From JACVRW01 sp034664125 (lineage in GTDB: Bacteria; Actinomycetota; Thermoleophilia; Solirubrobacterales; Thermoleophilaceae), in contig JAXDIG010000054.1 of the NCBI GenBank assembly GCA_034664125.1, positions 1-64,000 of the forward strand: a DNA stretch of 64,000 nucleotides, written 5' to 3'. Position numbers and translations under genes: made by a program. The first letter of the stretch is position 1, and each line of letters begins with the position of its first letter. Shown piece by piece: positions 34,885 through 43,091 of this stretch. The notes under the pieces were generated by a model. The model was not told the DNA's origin, ran no database searches, and saw only the letters and a program-made list of their open reading frames with translations.

Positions 34885-36594
34885 ATGACCCGTACCCAGA
34901 GCAAGCGCTCGGGGTGGTGGCGAGTCCCGGCATCAGCGCTCGTGGCCATGGCCCTGGCGGGGTTTCTCGCGCCGTCGGCGGTCGCCCAGCAGGCCGCGCC
35001 GGCGGTGCCGCTCCAGATCATCGCCGATTCCCCCGACGCGAAGCCACCGGGCTTCCGCTTGTCCGCCGGCGAAGCCGCGACCATCGCCGAGCGCGTCAGC
35101 GAGGTGCGCAGCGAGCGCGCCAAGGGACCAGATCTGGACCGCATGGTCGCGGTCCCGGGCTACACGGGCGACCCCTACCGCTGGCAGGTGACCTATACCC
35201 GCGACGGCAAAGGCGTGGTCGAGGTGCACGTCGACGGGCTCAGCGGGCGCGTTCTCGAGCTCTGGACGGGGCCGCAGGTGGATTTCCTGCTCGCGCGTCC
35301 CTGGAAGGACAAGACCGGCGGCCCGCTCAACAGCGGCTGGATCTGGATTCCGCTCTGCCTGCTGTTCCTGGCGCCGTTCGTGGACCCGCGGCGCCCGTTC
35401 CGCCTGCTGCACCTGGACCTGCTGGTGCTGCTCTCGTTCGGAGTCGCTCAGCTGCTCTTCAACCAGGGCGAGCTCGACCTCTGGGTGCCGGCGGTCTACC
35501 CGGTGCTCGGCTACCTGCTCGTGCGCCTGCTGCTGGCCGGCTTCAAGCCGCGCGAGCGGAGGGAGCGGCTGGTGCCGTTCGCACGAGATTCGTGGCTGTT
35601 GGCCGGACTGCTGGTCCTCGTCGCGGCCAGGATCGTCCTGAACGTCGTGGACTCGAGCGTGATCGACGTCGGCTACTCGAGCGTGGTCGGAGCCGACAAC
35701 CTCGTTCACGGCGGCGACATCTCCGGATATGGACCGCTGATGTTCCTCGCCTACGTCCCGTTCGAGCTGATCTTCCCCTGGCACGGCGCCTGGGACGCGG
35801 TCCCGGCCGCTCACGGCGCCGCTCTCACGTTCGATCTGCTGACGGTCGTCGGGCTCCTGCTGCTGGGACGGAGCCTGCGGTCCGGGCGCGAAGGGCGAAC
35901 ACTGGGAATCGCGCTCGCCTACGCCTGGGTCGCGTTCCCGTACTCGACCTACGTGCTCCAGTCCAACACGAACGACGGCCTGGTCGCGATGCTGCTCGTC
36001 TACGCGATGCTCGCTTTGCGCTCACCGGCGGGCAGCGGCTTCGTGCTCGGGCTGGCCACGGCCGCCAAGTTCTTCCCGGCCGCGCTGGCGCCGCTGTTCG
36101 CGACTGGCATCAGAGACAGGCGGCCCCGATCGCTGCTGCACTTCGGTGCCGCGTTCGTGGCGGTGTGCCTCGTGGCGGTCTACGTGGTGCTGCCGGATGG
36201 CGGCGTGCGAGACCTGTGGCACGACACGATCGGGTATCAGCTCGGGCGCGAGTCCCCGTTCAGCCTGTGGGGTCTTCACCCATCGCTCGGCTGGCTCCAG
36301 GCCATCCTCGAAGTGGGGGCCGCCGCGCTCTGCGTCGCGCTGGCCTTCGTGCCCCGGCGCCGTGACGCGCGCCAGGTGGCGGCTCTCGCGGCGGCGGTCG
36401 TGATCGCGCTCCAGCTCTGCGCCACGTACTGGCTGTTCTTCTACGTGTCCTGGTTCGCGCCCCTGGCGCTGGTGGCCATGTTCGCCGCCTATCGCCCGCC
36501 GCTGCCGGTGCCTCCCCGCCATGTGCCGAGAGCAGGGAATCTCGCTCGCACGCGTAACAGACCCGCAGACGAGCGCCGATACACGACCGCATGA
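34885..36594 (+). CDS. Polytopic membrane protein, GT87/DUF2029-like, with extracytoplasmic N-domain
   Basis: 569 aa. After a signal or anchor segment (VPASALVAMALAGFLAPSAVA), residues 45-130 form a soluble PepSY-like domain (RWQVTYTRDGKGVVEVHVDGLSGRVLE). About nine to ten membrane helices follow, with loops such as VVGADNLVHGGDISGYGPL and LATAAKFFPAALAP, the lattermost resembling lipid-linked mannosyltransferases (GT-C, GT87-like). A polyprenyl-phosphate-sugar transferase acting on surface polymers or pilins is possible but unproven. The stop overlaps the next gene (ATGA). The sigma-28-like promoter 8 nt upstream links it to the pilus genes. Confidence 0.65.
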   Translation: MTRTQSKRSGWWRVPASALVAMALAGFLAPSAVAQQAAPAVPLQIIADSPDAKPPGFRLSAGEAATIAERVSEVRSERAKGPDLDRMVAVPGYTGDPYRWQVTYTRDGKGVVEVHVDGLSGRVLELWTGPQVDFLLARPWKDKTGGPLNSGWIWIPLCLLFLAPFVDPRRPFRLLHLDLLVLLSFGVAQLLFNQGELDLWVPAVYPVLGYLLVRLLLAGFKPRERRERLVPFARDSWLLAGLLVLVAARIVLNVVDSSVIDVGYSSVVGADNLVHGGDISGYGPLMFLAYVPFELIFPWHGAWDAVPAAHGAALTFDLLTVVGLLLLGRSLRSGREGRTLGIALAYAWVAFPYSTYVLQSNTNDGLVAMLLVYAMLALRSPAGSGFVLGLATAAKFFPAALAPLFATGIRDRRPRSLLHFGAAFVAVCLVAVYVVLPDGGVRDLWHDTIGYQLGRESPFSLWGLHPSLGWLQAILEVGAAALCVALAFVPRRRDARQVAALAAAVVIALQLCATYWLFFYVSWFAPLALVAMFAAYRPPLPVPPRHVPRAGNLARTRNRPADERRYTTA

Positions 36595-38828
36595 AGCATC
36601 ACCGCCCCCTAACCGTCGAGCGCCTGCCCAGAGCCTCGACGCGGGCGGCCGTGGTCGCGCTGTTCTCGGCGACGCTCCTGCTCAGCGCCGGGTTGGTGTT
36701 CCTGGTCCAGCCGATGTTCGCCCGCTTCGCCCTGCCGTTGCTGGGTGGCGCGCCGGCGGTCTGGACCACCGCGATGCTCTTCTTTCAGACGGTGCTCCTG
36801 CTGTCGTACATGTACGCGCACTGGAGCATCGGCCGGTTCGGGGCCCGCCGCCAGGCCGCCCTGCATCTCGCGCTGGCCGCCTCGGCCCTGGTCCTGCTGC
36901 CGATAGGCATCCCCGATGGCTGGACGCCGCCGTCGAGCGGGTCCCCGGTGCCGTGGCTGCTGCTGATGATGCTCGTCTCGGTCGGCCTGCCGTTCTTCGT
37001 GGTGTCCGCCACCGCCCCGCTGCTGCAGAGCTGGCTGGCCGACACCGACCATCCCGACGCCGCCGATCCGTACTTCCTGTACCGGGCGAGCAACATCGGC
37101 AGCGCCGTCGGGCTCCTGAGCTACCCGCTCGTGGTCGAGCCGCGCCTCACCCTCGACGGCCAGAGCTGGCTCTGGTCTGCCGGCTATGGAGCGCTCATGC
37201 TGCTCCTCACGGCGTGCGCCGCGGTTCTGTGGCGCTCGCGCCGCCCGCTCGCCTATGCGGCCCGTGCGGCGATGGACGCGGTGGCCCTGCCCGCGATCAC
37301 GGCCGGCCGCCGTGCACGCTGGGTCGGCCTCGCGTTCGTGCCCTCGAGCCTGATGCTCGCGGTCACCGCGACCCTCACCGCCAACCTCGCCCCGATCCCG
37401 CTGCTGTGGGTGGTGCCGCTCTCGCTCTACCTGCTCTCGTTCGTGCTCGTCTTCTCGCGCGGCGAGGGGGGAGGGCCCTTCCACCGCTTCGCTCTGCTGG
37501 CCGTACCCCCGGCGCTGGTGGTGACGGCCGGGGTGTCGGTGCTCGGATTCAACGAGCCGCTGCTGCTGATCGGCGGCATCTACCTGGTGGCGTTCTTCGT
37601 CGTGGCGCTCACCTGCCACGGGGAGCTCGCGGCCGATCGGCCGCCCGCCCGTCAGCTCACGCAGTTCTACGCGTACGTGGCACTCGGAGGCGCACTGGGC
37701 GGGCTGTTCAACGTCGTGATCGCCCCGATCATCTTCAACTCGCTGACCGAGCTGCCGATCGCGATCGTGCTCACGGCGTTCCTGCTTCCGTTCAGGACGG
37801 GCGGTTGGACTGACCAGATCTCGCTGCGGCGCGACCTGCTGCCGCCCTTGCTGCTTGCCGCCCCGGCGGCCGGGCTCCTGATCGCCACCGACGGCCACCG
37901 GACGGTCGGCCGGGTGGTGCTGGTGGCGCTCGGGCTGCTCCTGCTCGGCTTCGCGCGCAACCCGCTGCGCTTCGGGCTGGCGCTGGCTCTCGCGATGGTC
38001 GGGGTGTGGGCCACGACGATCGGCGATGTGCGCGTGATCGACCAGCAGCGCAGCTTCTTCGGGGTCAACCGCGTCGAGTCGGAGCTCGGCGGCCTCGTGC
38101 ACATCTTCAAGAACGGGACGGTCATCCACGGCGTGCAGCTGGCGTTCGACCCGCGCACCCCGGTCACCTACTACCATCGGACCGGGCCGGTCGGCCAGCT
38201 GCTCGACGACCTGCCGGATCGCGGGGTGGCCGATCGCGCCGCCGTGGTCGGCCTAGGCGTCGGGACGATGGCCTGCCTCAGCCGTCCCGGCGACCGCTGG
38301 ATGTTCTACGAGATCGATCCGACCGTGGTCAAGATCGCGCGTGACCCGCAGCTGTTCACGTACCTGCGTGACTGCCGTGGGGAGTTCGACGTCAAGACCG
38401 GCGACGGCCGGCTCGGACTGGGCCGTGAGAAGGACGGCGAGTTCGGCTTCATAGCCCTGGACGCCTTCAGCTCGGATGCCGTCCCGGTCCACCTCCTCAC
38501 CCGCGAGGCGCTCCACGGCTACCTGAGCAAGCTGCGGCCGCACGGGGTGATCGCGTTCAACGTCACGAACAAGTACGTCGACCTGGCCCCGGTGCTGGGC
38601 AACCTGGCCGGCGACGCCGGTCTTGCCTGCTTCCACCAGATGGACGCCCACGTCACCGCGAAGACGATCGGCAAGTACCCCTCGCACTGGGTCACGATGG
38701 CCCGCCATCCAGCCGACCTCGGCCGAGTGACGCGCGACGCCCGCTGGAAGCCGTGCCTGCGCGATCCGGGTGCGCGCACGTGGACCGACGACTACGCCAA
38801 CGTGACCGCGGCCTTGCGCCTGCGGTGA
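36591..38828 (+). CDS. Polytopic membrane protein fused to a spermidine synthase-like domain
   Basis: 745 aa. The first about 450 residues form about twelve helices (MFS-like, with LVFLVQPMFARFALPLLGGAPAV, SATAPLLQSWLA and YRASNIGSAVGLLSYP). The last about 250 are a Rossmann methyltransferase-like domain of the spermidine-synthase group: VVGLGVGTMACLS, FYEIDPTVVKIA, TGDGRLGL and FIALDAFSSDAVP. Such fused proteins are common in bacteria but uncharacterised; putrescine-binding residues are not obvious, so real polyamine synthesis is doubtful. It is co-translated with the GT87-like protein. Confidence 0.75.
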   Translation: MKHHRPLTVERLPRASTRAAVVALFSATLLLSAGLVFLVQPMFARFALPLLGGAPAVWTTAMLFFQTVLLLSYMYAHWSIGRFGARRQAALHLALAASALVLLPIGIPDGWTPPSSGSPVPWLLLMMLVSVGLPFFVVSATAPLLQSWLADTDHPDAADPYFLYRASNIGSAVGLLSYPLVVEPRLTLDGQSWLWSAGYGALMLLLTACAAVLWRSRRPLAYAARAAMDAVALPAITAGRRARWVGLAFVPSSLMLAVTATLTANLAPIPLLWVVPLSLYLLSFVLVFSRGEGGGPFHRFALLAVPPALVVTAGVSVLGFNEPLLLIGGIYLVAFFVVALTCHGELAADRPPARQLTQFYAYVALGGALGGLFNVVIAPIIFNSLTELPIAIVLTAFLLPFRTGGWTDQISLRRDLLPPLLLAAPAAGLLIATDGHRTVGRVVLVALGLLLLGFARNPLRFGLALALAMVGVWATTIGDVRVIDQQRSFFGVNRVESELGGLVHIFKNGTVIHGVQLAFDPRTPVTYYHRTGPVGQLLDDLPDRGVADRAAVVGLGVGTMACLSRPGDRWMFYEIDPTVVKIARDPQLFTYLRDCRGEFDVKTGDGRLGLGREKDGEFGFIALDAFSSDAVPVHLLTREALHGYLSKLRPHGVIAFNVTNKYVDLAPVLGNLAGDAGLACFHQMDAHVTAKTIGKYPSHWVTMARHPADLGRVTRDARWKPCLRDPGARTWTDDYANVTAALRLR

Positions 38829-38854
38829 TTCTCGTCCATTCGGGCATTCAGGGC

Positions 38855-38881
38855 TAAGGCTTTTCCCCCAGGATCCGATCT
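38855..38881 (+). promoter_or_regulatory. Sigma-28-like promoter of pilin gene 1
   Basis: TAAGGCTT (38855-38862), 11-nt spacer, TCCGATCT (38874-38881). The -10 differs from the other sites at its first and last positions but keeps the CCGAT core and the exact spacing. About 80 nt of leader follows. Confidence 0.5.
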
Positions 38882-38960
38882 AGGTGACAAGGCCAGAGTC
38901 ACGGAGCGTCCGCGGCGGCTGGCAGACCCAGACCCAAGTCACCTCAAAAGGGGGAGACCC

Positions 38961-39392
38961 ATGCTGCGGAAGCTCCGCGAGCGCATTCACAACGGGGAGA
39001 AGGGCTTCACGCTTATCGAGCTCCTCGTGGTGATCCTGATCATCGGCATCCTCGCCGCGATCGCCCTGCCTGCTTTCCTGGGGCAGCGTTCGAAGGGCCA
39101 GGACGCAGACGCCAAGTCGGCGGCTCGTAACCTGGTCTCGGCGGTGGAGTCGTTCTACGCCACCAACCAGACGTACGCCGGTGCCGCTTCTGACAACGAC
39201 GTGACCCAGAGCGGCGTGTTCGGCGCCGGCAACGGTCAGGCGTCGCTGCCGACGGCCACTGCCACGGGCTACACCATCATCGGGCAGTCGGCCTCGGGCA
39301 ACTTCTTCACCATTGCGAAGAACGGCGCCACGGTTACCCGTACCTGTTCGACCAAGAGCTCGGGCGCATGCCCCAGCACCGGCAACTGGTAA
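38961..39392 (+). CDS. Type IV pilin, copy 1
   Basis: 143 aa prepilin. The 15-residue basic leader ends ...NGEKG, and cleavage before Phe16 gives mature FTLIELLVVILIIGILA with Glu5. A C-terminal disulfide pair is likely (CSTKSSGAC). It is the main pilus subunit type, processed by the prepilin peptidase at 40628. The ribosome-binding site GGGGGAG lies before ATG. It is monocistronic, with its own promoter and terminator. It is nearly identical to copy 3 (about ten differences by eye). Confidence 0.94.
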   Translation: MLRKLRERIHNGEKGFTLIELLVVILIIGILAAIALPAFLGQRSKGQDADAKSAARNLVSAVESFYATNQTYAGAASDNDVTQSGVFGAGNGQASLPTATATGYTIIGQSASGNFFTIAKNGATVTRTCSTKSSGACPSTGNW

Positions 39393-39419
39393 TACGGAAG
39401 TAGCCTTTCGAGTACCTCG

Positions 39420-39447
39420 AACGGGCGGGCCCTTGGGCCCGCCCGTT
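39420..39447 (+). terminator. Terminator of pilin gene 1
   Basis: AACGGGCGGGCCC (39420-39432) pairs with GGGCCCGCCCGTT (39435-39447), followed by TGCGTT. It is a 13-bp stem with a minimal loop, where end pairs would open. Confidence 0.85.
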
Positions 39448-39460
39448 TGCGTTGCAGGCC

Positions 39461-39487
39461 TACAGAACTGACTCGGCAGGCCGATTA
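39461..39487 (+). promoter_or_regulatory. Sigma-28-like promoter of pilin gene 2
   Basis: TACAGAAC (39461-39468), 11-nt spacer, GCCGATTA (39480-39487). The spacing and GGCCTACAG context are repeated before pilin gene 3 although the spacers differ in sequence, which suggests the two boxes are selected. Confidence 0.6.
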
Positions 39488-39534
39488 AGGACGAAGCACC
39501 CAGACCCGCAAGACCCAGCACTCAAGGAGAACTC

Positions 39535-39963
39535 ATGCGGAAGCTCTACGCGCACACAAAGGAAGGGCAGAGGGGCTTCTCGCTTATCGAGCTCCTTGTC
39601 GTGATTCTCATCATCGGCGTCCTTGCCGCGATCGCGTTGCCCGCGTTCCTGGGGCAGCGCTCGAAGGGCCAGGACTCGTCGGCCAAGTCGGCGGCGCGCA
39701 ACCTCGTCTCGTCGGTGGAGTCGTTCTACGTGACCAGCAAGACCTACGTCGGAGCGGCTTCGGACAACGACGTCCAGAAGAGCGGTGTGTTCGGCACCGG
39801 CGCCGGCGAGGCGGACATCGCCGACGCCACGGCCAACGGCTACACGATCATCGGCAAGTCGGCCTCCGGCAACTTCTTCACCATCACGAAGGCCGGCTCG
39901 GGCAGCACGCGTACGTGCACGACCGCGGACAGCGGCGGTTGCCCGAGCAACGGCAAGTGGTGA
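39535..39963 (+). CDS. Type IV pilin, copy 2 (diverged paralogue)
   Basis: 142 aa prepilin. The 14-residue leader (MRKLYAHTKEGQRG) precedes mature FSLIELLVVILIIGVLA with Glu5. It keeps GQRSKGQD, AKSAARNLVS and a terminal Cys pair (CTTADSGGC) but differs from copies 1 and 3 across the leader, the D-region and the C-terminus. It may be an alternative subunit with a different surface. AAGGAG lies 5 nt before ATG. Single-gene cassette. Confidence 0.93.
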   Translation: MRKLYAHTKEGQRGFSLIELLVVILIIGVLAAIALPAFLGQRSKGQDSSAKSAARNLVSSVESFYVTSKTYVGAASDNDVQKSGVFGTGAGEADIADATANGYTIIGKSASGNFFTITKAGSGSTRTCTTADSGGCPSNGKW

Positions 39964-39992
39964 CGCGGAACGAGCAGTCCAGCCAGCCGCGA

Positions 39993-40016
39993 CGGGCGGA
40001 CCCTCGGGCTCGCCCG
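39993..40016 (+). terminator. Terminator of pilin gene 2
   Basis: CGGGCG-GA-CCC-TC-GGG-CT-CGCCCG (39993-40016) forms a 6 + 3 bp stem interrupted by one mismatch and a wobble pair, followed by TTCG. Confidence 0.65.
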
Positions 40017-40030
40017 TTCGCGTCCAGGCC

Positions 40031-40057
40031 TACAGAAAAAAACCAGCGGGCCGATTA
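40031..40057 (+). promoter_or_regulatory. Sigma-28-like promoter of pilin gene 3
   Basis: TACAGAAA (40031-40038), 11-nt spacer, GCCGATTA (40050-40057). Same boxes and spacing as before pilin gene 2, with a different, A-rich spacer. Confidence 0.6.
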
Positions 40058-40130
40058 AGGGAAGGCCGGAACCTCCATTGAGGGTGTCGGCGTGACCTAG
40101 ACCCGCCGGAACCCGGCACAAGGAGAAGTC

Positions 40131-40562
40131 ATGATGCGGAAGCTCCGCGAGCGCATTGACAACGGGGACAAGGGCTTCACGCTCATCGAGCTCCTCGTGG
40201 TGATCCTGATCATCGGCATCCTCGCCGCGATCGCCCTGCCCGCTTTCCTGGGGCAGCGTTCGAAGGGCCAGGACGCAGACGCCAAGTCGGCGGCTCGTAA
40301 CCTGGTCTCGGCGGTGGAGTCGTTCTACGCCACCAACCAGACGTACGCCGGTGCCGCCGCCAGCACCGACGTGACCCAGAGCGGCGTGTTTGGCGCCGGT
40401 AGCGGTCAGGCGTCGCTGCCGGTGGCCACTGCCACGGGCTACACCATCATCGGGCAGTCGGCCTCGGGCAACTTCTTCACCATTGCGAAGAACGGCGCGA
40501 CGCTGACCCGCACCTGTTCGACCAAGAGCTCGGGCGCATGCCCCAGCACCGGCAACTGGTAG
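40131..40562 (+). CDS. Type IV pilin, copy 3
   Basis: 143 aa prepilin with leader ...NGDKG and mature FTLIELLVVILIIGILA. It is almost the same protein as copy 1, differing mainly in the leader (Met2, Asp10, Asp13) and in the 55-75 region (AASTDV, GSGQASLPVAT). Near-identity at DNA level across the first two thirds suggests recent duplication or gene conversion. AAGGAG lies 5 nt before ATG. It has its own promoter and terminator. Confidence 0.94.
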   Translation: MMRKLRERIDNGDKGFTLIELLVVILIIGILAAIALPAFLGQRSKGQDADAKSAARNLVSAVESFYATNQTYAGAAASTDVTQSGVFGAGSGQASLPVATATGYTIIGQSASGNFFTIAKNGATLTRTCSTKSSGACPSTGNW

Positions 40563-40586
40563 GCCGGACGCCTGAAGCACCTGCTT

Positions 40587-40612
40587 GCGGGCGGGCCCTC
40601 TGGCCCGCCCGC
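40587..40612 (+). terminator. Terminator of pilin gene 3
   Basis: A perfect 11-bp stem GCGGGCGGGCC / GGCCCGCCCGC around a CTCT loop. It ends just before the TAGCTT box of the prepilin peptidase gene. Confidence 0.8.
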
Positions 40613-40627
40613 TAGCTTCCTCGAGCC

Positions 40628-41383
40628 ATGGGCGCCGAGATAGCCGCAGCCGCTCTGCTCGGGGCGCTGATCGGTAGCTTCCTCAACGTCGCGATCTACC
40701 GCGTGCCGCGCGGCGAGTCGCTGCTGACTCCCGGCTCGCACTGCCCCTCGTGCGACGCGCCGGTGCGGGCGTTCGACAACGTCCCGGTCCTGTCCTGGCT
40801 TCTGCTGCGCGGGCGCTGCCGCAGCTGCGGCGCGCCGATCTCCGTTCGCTATCCCGCCGTGGAGCTCCTGACCGCTGCCGGCTTCGCCGCGGTCGTGGCC
40901 GTACGCGGGTTCGACGAGGGGCTCTGGCTCGAGCTGCCCTTCGTCGCCTGCCTGATCGCACTCGCGGGCATCGACCTCGACCACAAGCTGCTCCCCAACA
41001 AGATCGTCTACCCGATGGCGGCATATGGCCTGGTCGCGACCGCCCTGGTCGACACGAGCGACCTCCCTGCGCACCTCCTCGCCGGCGCCGGGGCCTTCCT
41101 GTTCCTGCTGCTGGCCGTGCTGGCGTACCCGAGCGGCATGGGGATGGGCGACGTCAAGCTGGGCGGGACTATGGGCCTCTATCTCGGGCTGTCCGTGGTG
41201 CCGGCGCTGTTGACGGCGTTCCTGACCGGAACGGTGTTTGGCCTCGCGGTGGTCGCGCGCGAGGGGGCCCAGGCACGCAAGAAGGCAGTCCCGTTCGGCA
41301 TCTTCCTGGCGATCGGCGGGCTGGTCGGCGTGCTCGCCGGGCCCGAGCTGATCGACTTCTACGAGTCGAACTTCCTCCACTGA
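40628..41383 (+). CDS. pilD: Prepilin leader peptidase/N-methyltransferase
   Basis: 251 aa polytopic aspartyl protease that cleaves prepilins after Gly and usually methylates the new N-terminus. GSFLNVAIYRVPRGESL is followed by a zinc-type tetracysteine loop (CPSC, CRSC). The two catalytic Asp sites are GIDLDHKLLPN and GMGMGDVKL. ATG 40628 has a TAGCTT box (40613-40618) 9 nt upstream, an ordinary sigma-A-like leaderless arrangement, unlike the flanking pilin genes. Confidence 0.95.
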   Translation: MGAEIAAAALLGALIGSFLNVAIYRVPRGESLLTPGSHCPSCDAPVRAFDNVPVLSWLLLRGRCRSCGAPISVRYPAVELLTAAGFAAVVAVRGFDEGLWLELPFVACLIALAGIDLDHKLLPNKIVYPMAAYGLVATALVDTSDLPAHLLAGAGAFLFLLLAVLAYPSGMGMGDVKLGGTMGLYLGLSVVPALLTAFLTGTVFGLAVVAREGAQARKKAVPFGIFLAIGGLVGVLAGPELIDFYESNFLH

Positions 41384-41430
41384 GGACGCACGAAATCGTC
41401 CAGCCGCGGTGGAGTTTTCACCCGCAGCGC

Positions 41431-41457
41431 TAAGGGAGTTCGCCCTGCGGCCGATAT
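41431..41457 (+). promoter_or_regulatory. Sigma-28-like promoter of the pilMNO operon
   Basis: TAAGGGAG (41431-41438), 11-nt spacer, GCCGATAT (41450-41457), followed by GGGAG and ATG 41473, so this transcript has a short leader with a ribosome-binding site. Confidence 0.6.
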
Positions 41458-41472
41458 TCCGGGAGAACCGGC

Positions 41473-42402
41473 ATGGCGTTTTCCCTCCGAAAGTCTTCTG
41501 AACGCGGCACCATCGGTCTGGATATCGATGGCCGCTATCTCGCGGCCGCGCAGGTCAGCGGCGGTCGCGTCATGCGCTGCGCCAGCCAGAACCTGCCCGA
41601 AGGGCTGGTGCGCGACGGCGAGGTGACCGACGCCGAGGGGCTCGGGCAGCACCTCAAGAGCTTTGCCTCCGCTGCCGGGCTCCCGCGCAACGTGCGGATC
41701 GGGATCGCCAACCAGCAGATCGTGGTCCGCGTCGTGGAGCTGCCGCGCATCGAGGACGACAAGCAGCGCGACGCCGCGGTTCGCTTCCAGGCCTCGGAGG
41801 CGATCGCGATGCCCCTCGACGAGGCGGTGCTCGACCACCAGATCGCCGGCTTCTCCACCGCGGCGGATGGCACGCCCCGCATGCAGGTCGTGCTGGTGGC
41901 CGCTCGGCGCAAGATGGTCGAAACCCTGCTCGACGCCGTGAAGAGCGCCGGGCTGAAGGCCGACGGGGTCGACCTCGACGCGTTCGCGCTGGTGCGCGCG
42001 CTGGCAGTCGACAGCGACGAGCCCCAGCAGGCCGCCCGCGTGTTCTGCCACCTCGGCGCGATCACGAACCTCGCCATCGCGGTGGGCTCCAGTTGCTTCT
42101 TCACGCGTCCGCTCGCCGCCGTCTGGGACGAGGAGGACGCCGGCTCGCGCCTGGCCGACGAGATCCGCCTGTCGATCGACTACTACATGACCCAGCCGCA
42201 GGCCAAGCCGGTCGGCGACGTCGTCTTGGCGGGCCCCGGCTCGTCCGACCGCCTGCTGGTGGAGGCCCTCGAGCCGCATCTCGGCATTCCCGTCGCCGTG
42301 GCGGGTCCCCTGGGCGCCATCGACGGCTCCGCGCTCGGCCCGAATGAGGACCCGCATCGGTACACGGTCGCGGCCGGCCTCTCGCTGGGAGCCGCGGCGT
42401 GA
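41473..42402 (+). CDS. pilM: Type IV pilus assembly protein PilM
   Basis: 309 aa actin-like cytoplasmic protein that binds the N-terminus of PilN and couples the inner-membrane PilNO ring to the motor. It has GTIGLDIDGRYLAAAQV near the N-terminus, VRIGIANQQIVVRVVELPR, the second phosphate-loop region AVGSSCFFTRPL and the C-terminal DVVLAGPGS. Ribosome-binding site GGGAG. It overlaps pilN by GTGA. Confidence 0.92.
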   Translation: MAFSLRKSSERGTIGLDIDGRYLAAAQVSGGRVMRCASQNLPEGLVRDGEVTDAEGLGQHLKSFASAAGLPRNVRIGIANQQIVVRVVELPRIEDDKQRDAAVRFQASEAIAMPLDEAVLDHQIAGFSTAADGTPRMQVVLVAARRKMVETLLDAVKSAGLKADGVDLDAFALVRALAVDSDEPQQAARVFCHLGAITNLAIAVGSSCFFTRPLAAVWDEEDAGSRLADEIRLSIDYYMTQPQAKPVGDVVLAGPGSSDRLLVEALEPHLGIPVAVAGPLGAIDGSALGPNEDPHRYTVAAGLSLGAAA

Positions 42403-43091
42403 AGCCCGTCAACCTGATTCCGCAGGACCAGCGCCGGCGCCGCGCCAGCGATTCCGACGCCAAGGGCGCCCCGATCGCGCTCGGCGTGCTCGCGGCGCTG
42501 CTCGCGATGGTCGTCGTATACGTCATGACCGCGAACACCGTGACCGAGCGCAAGGGCGAGGCGAAGAACGCCAGCGCCGAGGCCGATCGGATCGAGGCGC
42601 AGGCCAGCCGGCAGACCGGCTACACCGACTTCGCGCAGATCGCCGCCACGCGCACGCAGTCCGTGGCCGGCGTCGCCGCCACCCGCTTCGACTGGGAGCG
42701 CTTCATGCGCGAGCTCTCGCGCGTCATGCCCGCCGGCAGCTGGCTGCAGTCGGCGGACGCGTCGGTGCAAGGCGATCCGAGCTCCACCGGGGCGCCCGCC
42801 CCGACAACGGCCACGGCCACGGTGCCGGCTCCGGCCGCCAACCTGGTGGGCTGCACCCCGGGCCAGGACGACGTCGCCCGCATGATGGTGAGGCTGCGGC
42901 AGCTCTACCGCGTGGACGACGTGGAGCTGAACGAGTCCACAGCCGGCGCCGGCGACACGGCGGCGGGCGTGGACAGCTGCGGCGCCCTCTACACCTTCAA
43001 CCTGACCGTCAAGTTCACCGCGACGGAGCCGCCCAGGGAAACCCCGCGCGGCAGCAACAGCGTGCCGGCCTCGCTCGGAGGTGGGTCGTGA
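42399..43091 (+). CDS. pilN: Type IV pilus assembly protein PilN
   Basis: 230 aa bitopic membrane protein. The N-terminal VNLIPQDQRRRRA is the PilM-binding motif, followed by one membrane helix (IALGVLAALLAMVVVYVM), a coiled-coil segment and a ferredoxin-like periplasmic-type domain (FDWERFMRELSRVMPAGSWLQ). A Pro/Ala/Thr-rich insertion sits at about residues 125-148. Two Cys (about 151 and 191) may form a disulfide outside the membrane. Start GTG 42399 overlaps pilM, and the stop overlaps pilO. Confidence 0.88.
   Translation: MKPVNLIPQDQRRRRASDSDAKGAPIALGVLAALLAMVVVYVMTANTVTERKGEAKNASAEADRIEAQASRQTGYTDFAQIAATRTQSVAGVAATRFDWERFMRELSRVMPAGSWLQSADASVQGDPSSTGAPAPTTATATVPAPAANLVGCTPGQDDVARMMVRLRQLYRVDDVELNESTAGAGDTAAGVDSCGALYTFNLTVKFTATEPPRETPRGSNSVPASLGGGS

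Noticed and set aside
36899..36906. GCCGATAG inside the spermidine-synthase-like gene as another sigma-28-like promoter
   Set aside because: No TAAAG-like octamer at the 11- or 12-nt position. It shows that the -10 alone occurs by chance, so spacing and position were required for the accepted sites.
38961..40562. Pilin copies 1 and 3 as an assembly duplication
   Set aside because: They differ at scattered positions in leader, middle region and 3' flanks, and the terminators and promoters differ in sequence.
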